Of a stretch of DNA of 64,000 nt, positions 1-7,552 are shown one piece after another. The notes under the pieces were generated by a model. The model saw nothing but the letters and a program-made list of their open reading frames with translations. It made no database searches and had not been told where the DNA came from. Source of the stretch: Candidatus Nanosynbacter sp. TM7-075 (GTDB lineage Bacteria > Patescibacteriota > Saccharimonadia > Saccharimonadales > Saccharimonadaceae); the NCBI RefSeq assembly GCF_022828255.1, contig NZ_JAJQJW010000002.1:310001-374000 (forward strand), in the 5' to 3' direction. Position numbers and translations under genes: made by a program. How positions within the stretch are numbered: position 1 is the first letter of the stretch; every line of letters begins with the position of its first letter.

Positions 1-303
1 TTTGCGGACGAATTTTGCCTCGCCATTTCCCGAACTGGAGATAATAATGTCAAATTCACTAAGATCAAGCTTAGCGAACCACCACTGTCTAAGAAGCGGC
101 AGTAATCGTCGAATTTTTGAAAATGGCCATCGTTGTAAATAGCCGGTAACGACTTTGTTGTCTAATCTTTCTCGCCATTCATCGCTGCAAAAAGAAGTGT
201 AAATTGGCGCATCTGGGTATAATTTGTGAATTTCCAAGACGACTTTTTCGGCTCCGCCTCCGTAAATCCAGTCGTGAACTATGACAATTTTTGGCTTACT
301 CAT
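1..303 (-). CDS. Glycosyltransferase family 4-like protein (N-terminal part, runs off the window)
   Basis: The reading frame starts at the ATG complementary to 301-303 and stays open to the window edge, giving about 101 residues. The start overlaps the TGA stop of the upstream sugar transferase by one base, so the two genes are translationally coupled. The N-terminus reads KIVIVHDWIYGGGAEKVV, the glycine-rich nucleotide-sugar-proximal start typical of GT4 (GT-B fold) glycosyltransferases that extend surface polysaccharides on a lipid carrier. The catalytic C-terminal half lies outside the window, so donor and acceptor cannot be named. Family assignment is by my recognition of the motif and by its operon with a polyprenyl-phosphate sugar transferase. 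Confidence 0.75.
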   Translation of the reverse strand, partial: MSKPKIVIVHDWIYGGGAEKVVLEIHKLYPDAPIYTSFCSDEWRERLDNKVVTGYLQRWPFSKIRRLLPLLRQWWFAKLDLSEFDIIISSSGNGEAKFVRK

Positions 304-1724
304 CAATTATCTTTCTGGAAAATAACCAAGCAGGTTTTTAATAAAATCGTGATGTCCAGCCAGAGACTCCAGTTTTGAACATAATATAAGTCAATTCGTC
401 GCCGTTCTTCAAAGCTGATGCTGCGTCGGCCGGATACTACAGCCAGTCCAGTGAGTCCTGATTTGACCGCTAATAAAACGTGTTTTTTGTCGTAGGCGCT
501 TAATTCGTGCGGCACCAGCGCTCGCGGTCCGACCAGGCTGATATCTCCTTTAACGACGTTGAATAACTGCGGTAATTCATCAAGGCTAAATCGACGAATA
601 AATCGACCAACTGGCGTCACGCGAAAATCATGATCAAGTTTGTCGCCGTTTTTACGGTATTCTTCAATTAGTTCGGGCTTACCGACCATTCGAAACACTT
701 CTTCGTCGGTTTTGCCATCAAACTTTGCGTAATGCGAGCGGAATTTGTAGACCTTAAACGGTCGATTGTAGCGAGTGAGGCGTTTTTGCTGTTTGCCGTG
801 CATTAAAATCGGTCCCGCCGGGTCGCTGATTTTTACGGCAATTGCCACCAAAAGCATAATTGGCGAGGTGATGATAATTCCAATTGTCCCACCTACAATG
901 TCCATAATCCGCTTAACAATTCGCCCATAGCCCATTAACGGTGTCGGATGAGTGTGAATTAGCGGCACGGAGTCGATGATATCAATAGTGTGTTTGGTGG
1001 TCATAATTCCGTCAAATTCTGGTGCTTGATAAAAATCCAGATAATGTTTCTGGGCAATTTGATAATGTTCGCTAACGTTTTTTGAGTCGGTTTGGATGAT
1101 GACGTCAATTTTATCCCTGGTGAGCGCCGATTCTAATGACAAGCGTCGAAGCTTTTTTAATTCAATAGGAATGAACTGGGTTTGCGCAACAATTCCGCTA
1201 ATCTTAAAGCCAGTTAACGGATTAGTCTCTATAAAATCAGCCAAAACGTGAGTTAAATCACAATTGCCAATTAATATAACACGACGCGCACCCAAACCGC
1301 GCTTTAATAGCTTCAGGCGAACAATATTGGCAGCGCTGCGGAAAATCATTAGTAAGATGAAGCCAATTACAGTGGCATAACCAGCGACGAGTTTGGCTGG
1401 AAATAACGGAGTGTTGGTAAAGAACGTCACAGAAATCATAATCATAATTCCAGTGATTGACGCCAAAAGTATTCGTCCGAAGTTTCGCAATGGGTGCGTG
1501 TAAATCTCTCGGTCGTATAAGCCAAAGAAATAGAACATCACGATCCACAACGGCAACGTCATAAAGATGGAAGTGATAAAATCTATAGCATTGATGCTGA
1601 TATGGAATGGCCTAGGATCTAGGGAAATTCGCAAAATATAGGCAATAGTAAATGCACTCAATAAAGCTAAGATATCAAGGACGACTAGAACAATTTTGAA
1701 GTAAAAATCAGACTTTTTCCGCAT
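303..1724 (-). CDS. Polyprenyl glycosylphosphotransferase (WbaP/exopolysaccharide initiating sugar transferase family)
   Basis: 473 residues. The first ~130 residues hold several hydrophobic helices, followed by a Rossmann-like domain and a long C-terminal bacterial sugar transferase domain from about residue 270. The C-terminal domain opens with a membrane stretch (RIMDIVGGTIGIIITSPIML), then the characteristic KFRSHYAKFDG, FIRRFSLDELPQLFNVVKG and LVGPRALVP blocks. Such enzymes move a sugar 1-phosphate from a UDP-sugar to undecaprenyl phosphate in the inner leaflet and start synthesis of a surface glycan. The gene overlaps the downstream glycosyltransferase by one base and the upstream ligase-like gene by 17 bases, so all three form one operon. 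Sugar specificity cannot be read from the sequence. Confidence 0.9.
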   Translation of the reverse strand: MRKKSDFYFKIVLVVLDILALLSAFTIAYILRISLDPRPFHISINAIDFITSIFMTLPLWIVMFYFFGLYDREIYTHPLRNFGRILLASITGIMIMISVTFFTNTPLFPAKLVAGYATVIGFILLMIFRSAANIVRLKLLKRGLGARRVILIGNCDLTHVLADFIETNPLTGFKISGIVAQTQFIPIELKKLRRLSLESALTRDKIDVIIQTDSKNVSEHYQIAQKHYLDFYQAPEFDGIMTTKHTIDIIDSVPLIHTHPTPLMGYGRIVKRIMDIVGGTIGIIITSPIMLLVAIAVKISDPAGPILMHGKQQKRLTRYNRPFKVYKFRSHYAKFDGKTDEEVFRMVGKPELIEEYRKNGDKLDHDFRVTPVGRFIRRFSLDELPQLFNVVKGDISLVGPRALVPHELSAYDKKHVLLAVKSGLTGLAVVSGRRSISFEERRRIDLYYVQNWSLWLDITILLKTCLVIFQKDN

Positions 1725-3105
1725 AATCTCTGGGGTAATTATACAAAAATATGCCGATTATAGCAAAACAATGAATCGTATTTATGAAGCTACCAAAAAA
1801 CCAGAAATGCACAAACATCGCGATGGTTAGCGATAAGATAAATTGAGCTTTAATTTTACGGATATTTTTTATGGCGAAAAATATGATTATCAATGGGGTA
1901 ATTAGAAGGGTGAATAGCCCGATGATTCCCATTCCGCTAAGCAATAATATGTAAAAAACGTAGACCGTTTGGTCTGCTGGGACGTTTATATGAAGGTGTT
2001 TTTGTATGAAATTTCCAAGGTTGCCGAGTCCGACGCCAAAGAAGAATGTTCGTGGCGATGACAGCCAGGATTTTATAGCTAAGTCACTGGCTCCGAGTCT
2101 GTCATTGGTGGAAGCTTCAACGAAACCAGCGGGCTGGAAAGAATTGTTGCTTGATGGAACGTTTTCGGCGGGTTTTGGTGACGGATTTTTGGCGATGGAT
2201 TTTTGCGGAATCTTAATTTTCCCGAGAGATAATTGATCAACCATACTAACGAAGGTGTTGTGCGCAATGAAAGGTGTATTGGCGTATCTAATGTTGGCTG
2301 ACGAGAATAATAAGGTGAATCCGAGTAATAATCCAGCGAAGATGATTGGAAGTTTTTTACGCACAAAAGATGCGTCAATTCGTTTTACAAAAGCGATTAT
2401 AAATAAGGCTGTGATGGCGATAAAAATTGCCAAAAATCCGCCACGGGAAAATGTTAAAGATATGGCAAGAGTCGTGAAAAATAGGCTAAATTTGGCTAGG
2501 CGAGATTTTGATTGAAAGAGCGCAAGGAAAAATGCTGGAAGTAGAGAATTGGCGAAGAATTGCGGTTCGGCGGCGAATAAATTGATTCGTGGAAACCCAA
2601 AAACTTCGGCTTTACAGCCGGCGCAAAGCGTACCAAATCCTGTTGGCTCAAAAGTGGCGACGATGAGCTGAATAATCGCTAAAATCCCAAAAACCAGCCC
2701 GCTCCATAATCCGACGTTGATGAGTTTACGTTTTTCTGGTTTTGACAATTCGCTGTAAATTAAGCTAGCGGATAATCCGACGGAGAGTAAGAATAATAGC
2801 GATAACGAATATAACGCGGTGCGCAGGCGCGCTTCTGCGAAAAATACGCCGATGACGATGGCGATAAAAATTGCCAAAAATCCGCCGATTAGCCATCGGT
2901 TTTTCAATAATTCTTGGCGTTTTTTAAGTAGTAATGGCAAAGAAAATAACAGTAGGCTTACGGCAGCGATCTGATATAATCCTACGCGCAGTGACGGGAA
3001 ATCCAGAATTGATAAGCTGACACTGGGATGCAGGGCGAAGCCGCCGCCAAAAATAATAATAGCCAGAAGCCAGAATCGAACGTCGTTAATGTATTTTTTT
3101 GCCAT
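1708..3105 (-). CDS. O-antigen ligase/polymerase-like polytopic membrane protein (Wzy/WaaL superfamily)
   Basis: 465 residues with about ten to twelve hydrophobic segments and one long hydrophilic loop (about residues 275-345) before the last helices, the usual topology of Wzy polymerases and WaaL ligases. TFSRGGFLA in the middle resembles the conserved Arg-containing periplasmic motif of this superfamily. It heads the minus-strand polysaccharide operon and probably polymerises or attaches the glycan begun by the downstream sugar transferase. The start codon lies 6 nt after a TATACT box (3112-3117) with no ribosome binding site, so the transcript is probably leaderless. Polymerase versus ligase cannot be decided here. 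Confidence 0.75.
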   Translation of the reverse strand: MAKKYINDVRFWLLAIIIFGGGFALHPSVSLSILDFPSLRVGLYQIAAVSLLLFSLPLLLKKRQELLKNRWLIGGFLAIFIAIVIGVFFAEARLRTALYSLSLLFLLSVGLSASLIYSELSKPEKRKLINVGLWSGLVFGILAIIQLIVATFEPTGFGTLCAGCKAEVFGFPRINLFAAEPQFFANSLLPAFFLALFQSKSRLAKFSLFFTTLAISLTFSRGGFLAIFIAITALFIIAFVKRIDASFVRKKLPIIFAGLLLGFTLLFSSANIRYANTPFIAHNTFVSMVDQLSLGKIKIPQKSIAKNPSPKPAENVPSSNNSFQPAGFVEASTNDRLGASDLAIKSWLSSPRTFFFGVGLGNLGNFIQKHLHINVPADQTVYVFYILLLSGMGIIGLFTLLITPLIIIFFAIKNIRKIKAQFILSLTIAMFVHFWFFGSFINTIHCFAIIGIFLYNYPRDYAEKV

Positions 3106-3111
3106 ATTTTA

Positions 3112-3133
3112 AGTATAGCGTATGGTGTATACT
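3112..3133. promoter_or_regulatory. Divergent -10 boxes for the ligase-like gene and the LexA-like gene
   Basis: TATACTT occurs on both strands as an inverted repeat (3111-3117 and 3128-3134). Each box ends 6 nt before an ATG: 3105 on the minus strand and 3140 on the plus strand. The symmetric arrangement could also be an operator for the HTH protein encoded next to it. Confidence 0.6.
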
Positions 3134-3139
3134 TTAGAT

Positions 3140-3472
3140 ATGAAACTGACGAAAAAGCAAAAAATAATGTTGGATTTTATCGATGGATTTATAAAGGGAA
3201 ATGGCTATAGTCCGACGCTTCGGGAAATTATGCGCGCCTTGGGCTATAAATCGGTGTCGACGGTAGCAAAACACGTTGATAATTTGGTGGCTGCTGGATT
3301 TTTAGAGAAGCAGGACGGCGAAGTTAGGTCTTTGACGCTGAGTAGTGAGAAAAAAGAAGTTTGGTGGCAAAATTTAGCGAAAGAAATTAAGAAGAGAGAA
3401 GCCGAGGACGACGAAAAATCACGCTCGGAAGTGGAGATTTTAAAAAAAGCATTGGAAATTGTCCGTCAGTAA
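3140..3472 (+). CDS. LexA-type winged-helix DNA-binding protein without peptidase domain
   Basis: About 110 residues. The N-terminal ~65 residues match the LexA DNA-binding domain: LTKKQKIMLDFIDGFIKGNG, then SPTLREIMRALGYKS and VSTVAKHVDNLVAAGFL as helix-turn-helix and wing. The S24 autoprotease domain that follows in true LexA is absent and is replaced by a short charged, probably coiled-coil tail (KEIKKREAEDDEKSRSEVEI). It therefore cannot self-cleave and is not a classical SOS repressor. I chose the ATG at 3140 rather than 3122 because 3140 lies 6 nt after a TATACT box, the leaderless arrangement seen at many genes here. Targets are unknown; autoregulation is possible. Confidence 0.75.
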   Translation: MKLTKKQKIMLDFIDGFIKGNGYSPTLREIMRALGYKSVSTVAKHVDNLVAAGFLEKQDGEVRSLTLSSEKKEVWWQNLAKEIKKREAEDDEKSRSEVEILKKALEIVRQ

Positions 3473-3513
3473 CTTTACAACTATTCAAAAACTCGCTATA
3501 ATACAAGACATAT

Positions 3514-3588
3514 TCCGGCATAGCTCAGTGGTAGAGCGGTTGGCTGTTAACCAATAGGTCGCTGGTTCGAGCCCAGCTGCCGGAGCCA
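3514..3588 (+). tRNA. tRNA-Asn (anticodon GTT)
   Basis: A full cloverleaf can be folded by eye: acceptor TCCGGCA/TGCCGGA, D-arm GCTC/GAGC, anticodon loop CTGTTAA with anticodon GTT, T-arm GCTGG-TTCGAGC-CCAGC, discriminator G and an encoded CCA. An intrinsic terminator follows directly. Confidence 0.95.
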
Positions 3589-3599
3589 AATCGAATTTT

Positions 3600-3634
3600 A
3601 AGACTTCAACAAGTATAGTTGAGGTCTTTTTTTA
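3600..3634 (+). terminator. Intrinsic terminator after tRNA-Asn
   Basis: Stem AAGACTTCAAC/GTTGAGGTCTT with one wobble-type mismatch and a 7-nt loop, followed by a T run. Confidence 0.85.
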
Positions 3635-3684
3635 TTGTTTTTGCAGTTATATATTCCTAATAACGCGGAATAGGTGAGATAATA

Positions 3685-4068
3685 ATGATTATGAATAACA
3701 CTTATTGTGATGGTATGTGGGCTAGATTTCTTTCTAGCCAATGTTTACGGGATGATTTTAAGAGCGGCCCAAAGAGTAGTGACTTAAAGGATATTTTTAA
3801 CTTTGCTAGCAGTTCGACGGAGAGCGCTGAAGATTTTGAGCGGCGATTTCCAGTGATTGCGCATATTGATCTTTATGGACATACCGCTGTAGACGGCTAC
3901 TCATATATTCGGCTGGTAGAAAATGAATTGCCAGAGATACGAAAGTTGGCGGAAGAGGGACGAGAGACTGACATTGTTAAGCAGATAGATGATTTGATGA
4001 GGTTTATAGAACTAGGTGTCAATAATGTAGATGGCGATGTGATTTTATTGGTTTTTGATGGTATGTAA
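3685..4068 (+). CDS. Hypothetical soluble protein, 127 aa
   Basis: An acidic, probably cytosolic protein of about 127 residues that I do not recognise. There is no signal peptide or membrane segment. A weak GGTGAG lies just before the first ATG; an in-frame ATG two codons on is an alternative start. It stands alone between the tRNA-Asn terminator and the bidirectional terminator at 4095. The internal sequence is rich in D/E and contains no obvious catalytic motif. Confidence 0.55.
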   Translation: MIMNNTYCDGMWARFLSSQCLRDDFKSGPKSSDLKDIFNFASSSTESAEDFERRFPVIAHIDLYGHTAVDGYSYIRLVENELPEIRKLAEEGRETDIVKQIDDLMRFIELGVNNVDGDVILLVFDGM

Positions 4069-4094
4069 AACAATAAAAACCAACTTCCCAATAA

Positions 4095-4127
4095 AAAATT
4101 ACCACCTCATCACGGGGTGGTAATTTT
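4095..4127. terminator. Bidirectional intrinsic terminator
   Basis: Perfect 12-bp stem AAAATTACCACC/GGTGGTAATTTT with a 9-nt loop and A/T tracts on both sides. It can serve the hypothetical gene on plus and the GH16 gene on minus. A related, weaker hairpin sits in the same place behind the second GH16 gene (about 6060-6098). Confidence 0.8.
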
Positions 4128-4140
4128 ATGTAGCCATAGG

Positions 4141-5925
4141 TTAGCGTAGAATGAATAGTCCTGCGGCAACTAATGCCAGGGTGGCGATAACACCTAAGAA
4201 GGCATTAAATCCTGTGTTTGCGAGTAGTCCGCTTACAGCATTCTGAGGCTTATTAACTGGATTATGAGCGGCAGCTGACGGATTTCCAGGCTGTGGCTGC
4301 GGCTGAGGTTGTGGCTGCGGCTGTGGCTGCGGCTGAGGCTGTGGTTGACCCGCCCTAGGGATCGCTGATGTGTCAATAGCTAGAGTGCCACTGAACGTAG
4401 CTGAAATTGCTCCGATTGTTACGCTTCTGGTCCAAGGAGCATTCAGGATAGGAGATGCTCCGCTGGCTGGTAGTGATAGTAGCTGAATATTTCCAGGAGT
4501 TGCTGTGTCGTTGACGACTTCCGCTGAGTTGGTTACAGAAACCGTGTTTCCTACCAAATCCTTCAGCGGTGAAGCGAATGATTTGTCGTTAGGCTTAACA
4601 CTAACTCGCTGATTTTCAAGACGTAGGGAAGTCAGGGATGTTAATCCAGCTAGCGGACTTATATCGGCGAAGCAGTTATTTCTTAAGGATAGAATTTTTA
4701 GAGAAGTTAGACCAGATAGTGGGCTTAGGTCTGAGATATAGTTGTTGTTTAACAACAAGTTCTGAAGATTCTTAGCAGCTTCTATTCCGGTTAGGTCGTA
4801 AATGTTTGAGTAACTTAGGTTAAGATCTGTCAATCTTTCCAACTCTACGTCAGTAATTTTTTGATCGTCTTTACGATTAGTGCTAAATACTGTTGACAGT
4901 CTGTCATTAAGCAACTTGCGCAGTTGTGTGTCCTTGACTTCAACCTCTTTGGGTTTTCGCATCTCGTACACGCGGACGTAGTCGACTGACATAGTTGCCG
5001 GGAAGCCCTCTCCATTTGCAGCTCCTACTGAGTTGATAGGATCATCCCATGGTGAATCAATGTAATTGCCGCCAATGGCTAGGTTTAGTCGCAAGAAGAA
5101 GTTCTGATCAAAGGGTCCATTAGGACTTCCTGTGGAGTTTGAATTCTTAAATTCGGTAATTGTGTGATGCCATTCTCCGTCAATGAAGTATTCAAGTTTG
5201 CCTTCAGTCCATTTCACGCCGTATGTATGCCACTCCGTAGTGTCATTATTAGTGCCGAACTTACTTGATGGAATAACTCCTTGGCGATTTCTGTGACTTC
5301 CAGTTTGACCGGTCGGCGTATTCTTGTCTCGCCAGTGTGCGTCAGATGCAGCGAATTGGTGATTAGAGCCTTTTGTCTCTACGATGTCGATCTCACCCCA
5401 ATCAGGCCAACCAGCACTGTACGGAGAGTTATTAGGACTCATCCAAAAACCAGGCCAAGTACTCTTGTTCTTTGGCATTTTTATGCGAGCCTCGATGTAG
5501 CCATATTTAAAATATGCCTTATTTTTCGTCTGTACGAATCCGGAAGTGAAGTTACCAGTTTTAGTGTTACCGCCAGTACAGGTTGCTCCTGGTTTGTATA
5601 GTCCAATTAGATTTAAGCTGCCGCCACTGACATTAATGTTCTCATCTGATCTCGTGTAGCAGCTTCGAACTTGTTGACCTTCGTCTCCCCATCCGCCATT
5701 AAGAGCTGTCCATTTGGTCCCATCTAGTGAATTTCCGTCAAATTCGTCACGCCAAACAGGTTCTGGATTCCAGTTTTCACTATCTGTTGGCGGATATGGA
5801 CTTCCTGCACCTTTGGCGTTGTCCATTGGCAGGGTAAATAACGCACCACCAACAACAACACCAACAGCCACTACCGCAGTTACTATTTTAACTTTTGTAT
5901 TTAAAAAACGTCTTTTTATTAACAT
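4141..5925 (-). CDS. Secreted GH16 glucanase-like protein with leucine-rich repeats and sortase anchor
   Basis: 594 residues. A signal peptide spans roughly 1-38. A glycoside hydrolase family 16 domain spans about 45-325 with the catalytic signature GEIDIVE (nucleophile E178, acid/base E183) and the WPGFWMSP substrate-cleft block. Three or more leucine-rich repeats follow at about 365-440, then a linker, ten Gln-Pro dipeptides, LANTG, a hydrophobic helix and a terminal Arg. GH16 enzymes cut beta-1,3 or beta-1,3/1,4 glucans and some galactans; the substrate here is not decidable. LANTG is an LPXTG-like sortase signal, so the enzyme should be wall-linked by the sortase at 9262. A truncated paralogue lies directly upstream. 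Confidence 0.88.
   Translation of the reverse strand: MLIKRRFLNTKVKIVTAVVAVGVVVGGALFTLPMDNAKGAGSPYPPTDSENWNPEPVWRDEFDGNSLDGTKWTALNGGWGDEGQQVRSCYTRSDENINVSGGSLNLIGLYKPGATCTGGNTKTGNFTSGFVQTKNKAYFKYGYIEARIKMPKNKSTWPGFWMSPNNSPYSAGWPDWGEIDIVETKGSNHQFAASDAHWRDKNTPTGQTGSHRNRQGVIPSSKFGTNNDTTEWHTYGVKWTEGKLEYFIDGEWHHTITEFKNSNSTGSPNGPFDQNFFLRLNLAIGGNYIDSPWDDPINSVGAANGEGFPATMSVDYVRVYEMRKPKEVEVKDTQLRKLLNDRLSTVFSTNRKDDQKITDVELERLTDLNLSYSNIYDLTGIEAAKNLQNLLLNNNYISDLSPLSGLTSLKILSLRNNCFADISPLAGLTSLTSLRLENQRVSVKPNDKSFASPLKDLVGNTVSVTNSAEVVNDTATPGNIQLLSLPASGASPILNAPWTRSVTIGAISATFSGTLAIDTSAIPRAGQPQPQPQPQPQPQPQPQPQPGNPSAAAHNPVNKPQNAVSGLLANTGFNAFLGVIATLALVAAGLFILR
4289..4348 (-). repeat. Hexanucleotide tandem repeat encoding (Gln-Pro)10
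   Basis: Ten imperfect 6-bp units of the form GGCTGN on the plus strand encode a Gln-Pro stalk between the LRR part and the sorting signal. Changes in unit number would stay in frame and alter stalk length. Confidence 0.8.
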
Positions 5926-6114
5926 TTTTTGTTTTCTCCCAAATATTTTTTATCCATCGCTAGTGTAACAATAAGCGGAATAAAAGTAAAGAATATTATG
6001 TAGCTATTTTAACAACAGAGCTGTGGAAACGCTGAATACTGAGGTTTTAAGCTGAAATAAAAAAATTGCCACCCCGTAATGAGATGACAATTTTTCTGTA
6101 AACGCCTAAGCTAA

Positions 6115-7362
6115 TTAGCGATTAATCGTTAGATTTATTGACTTTAGAGATTTGATGTTGGAAACTGCTCTTAGGTCGAAGACAGAGTTGTTCTTAAGAG
6201 ATAAAGTCTTAAGGTTTTTAGCCGCCTCTAAGCCTGTTAAATCGTGAATCTTTTCTGCTTCTGATGCGTCGTCGGCTGCATCCAGGTTAAGATCTGTCAA
6301 TTTTTCCAACTCTACGTCAGTAATTTTTTGATCGTCTTTACGATTAGTGCTAAGTACTGTTGACAATTTTTTATTAAGTTGAGCGCGCAAGTTATTGTCT
6401 GGTACATTAACTTCTTTAGCTGTTCGTCTTTCGTATACGCGAACGTAATCGATTGACATAGTTGCTGGGAATGACTCTGGATATTTAGCTAGGGCATTGT
6501 AGGCGTTTGACCATTTACTGCCTTTACCATCAATGTAGTCACCGCCGATTGCCAAGTTAAGACGCAAGAAGAATGGCTTGTCGAATGGGCCGTAAGGTGT
6601 GTTTGCTGCGTTTGGCTGACCGAATCCGTTGACAGTGTGGAATTTCACGCCATCAATGTAATATTCCAATTTTCCTTCAGTCCATTTTACGCCGTAAGTG
6701 TGCCACTGAGTAGTATCTTTGAATCCAGCTGGCAAATCTCTACCTTGGGCATGTTTTTTATTGTATGTTGAAAGTCCCCAGTGAGCGTCTGCTGCCGCGT
6801 AATCTAAGTTAGAACCTTTAGTTTCTACGATGTCAATTTCACCACTGCGAGGCCAACTGCCGTATGTAGGCTTATTAGGGCTCATCCAAAAACCAGGCCA
6901 AGTACTCTTATTGTCTGGCATTTTTATACGCGCCTCGATGTAGCCGTAAGTCCAAAATTTTTTGCCTTTCGTTTCTACGAATCCAGAGGTGAAGTTGCCG
7001 CTTTTTTCATTTCCTTTGCAACGCGCGCCAGGCTTATATAGCCCTACTAAGTTTAGGCTGCCGTTTTTAACATTCACATTCTCTTCGCTCCTACTATAGC
7101 AGCTTTGGACGTTATTAGCGCTCCATCCGCTGCCGTATATATTCCAAGAATCTTTATCTAACGATGTGCCATTAAACTCATCACGCCAAATAGGTTCTGT
7201 GTTCCAGTGGGTACTATCATTTAATGGATAATCATCGCTGACGACACCCTTAGCTTGTCCAGTCGGCAAGGTAAGTAGCGACCCGCCAATGAATAGTCCA
7301 GCGGCTATTACTCCAGTTAATATTTTAACTTTTGTATTTAAAAAGCGTTTTCTTATTAACAT
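6115..7362 (-). CDS. Secreted GH16 glucanase-like protein, anchorless paralogue
   Basis: 415 residues, paralogous to the gene at 4141. Signal peptide at about 1-38, GH16 domain at about 45-325 with GEIDIVE (E175 and E180). The C-terminus stops within the leucine-rich region after about two repeats, and the QP stalk and LANTG signal are missing, so it is probably released or held by other contacts. A stretch around 6290-6353 is almost identical in DNA to 4827-4890 of the paralogue, which suggests recent duplication or gene conversion. A strong AGGAGG precedes the ATG. The upstream regions of both copies share a block of the form CTTTTATT..CTTATTGTTA, probably a duplicated promoter. Confidence 0.85.
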   Translation of the reverse strand: MLIRKRFLNTKVKILTGVIAAGLFIGGSLLTLPTGQAKGVVSDDYPLNDSTHWNTEPIWRDEFNGTSLDKDSWNIYGSGWSANNVQSCYSRSEENVNVKNGSLNLVGLYKPGARCKGNEKSGNFTSGFVETKGKKFWTYGYIEARIKMPDNKSTWPGFWMSPNKPTYGSWPRSGEIDIVETKGSNLDYAAADAHWGLSTYNKKHAQGRDLPAGFKDTTQWHTYGVKWTEGKLEYYIDGVKFHTVNGFGQPNAANTPYGPFDKPFFLRLNLAIGGDYIDGKGSKWSNAYNALAKYPESFPATMSIDYVRVYERRTAKEVNVPDNNLRAQLNKKLSTVLSTNRKDDQKITDVELEKLTDLNLDAADDASEAEKIHDLTGLEAAKNLKTLSLKNNSVFDLRAVSNIKSLKSINLTINR

Positions 7363-7552
7363 ACACCTCCTTAGATTTAAGTATAAAAATCCATTATAAC
7401 AATAAGTGCAATAAAAGCAAAAGCGAAACAGATAAAGTATATAGTTTTTTGTTGTATTTTATACAATTATGCTTGTAAAAAATATTTAGCGATGATATTG
7501 TGAATGCGTAAACTAAATTAAAAATACAAACATGTATGGGGGGGAAACAAAA

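Noticed and set aside
2006-2515. Plus-strand frames inside the ligase-like gene
   Set aside because: Antisense shadows of a clear membrane protein gene; no start sites or domains.
4289-4348. CRISPR or other array at the hexanucleotide repeat
   Set aside because: Units are 6 bp without spacers and encode a Gln-Pro stalk. No CRISPR array was seen anywhere in the window.
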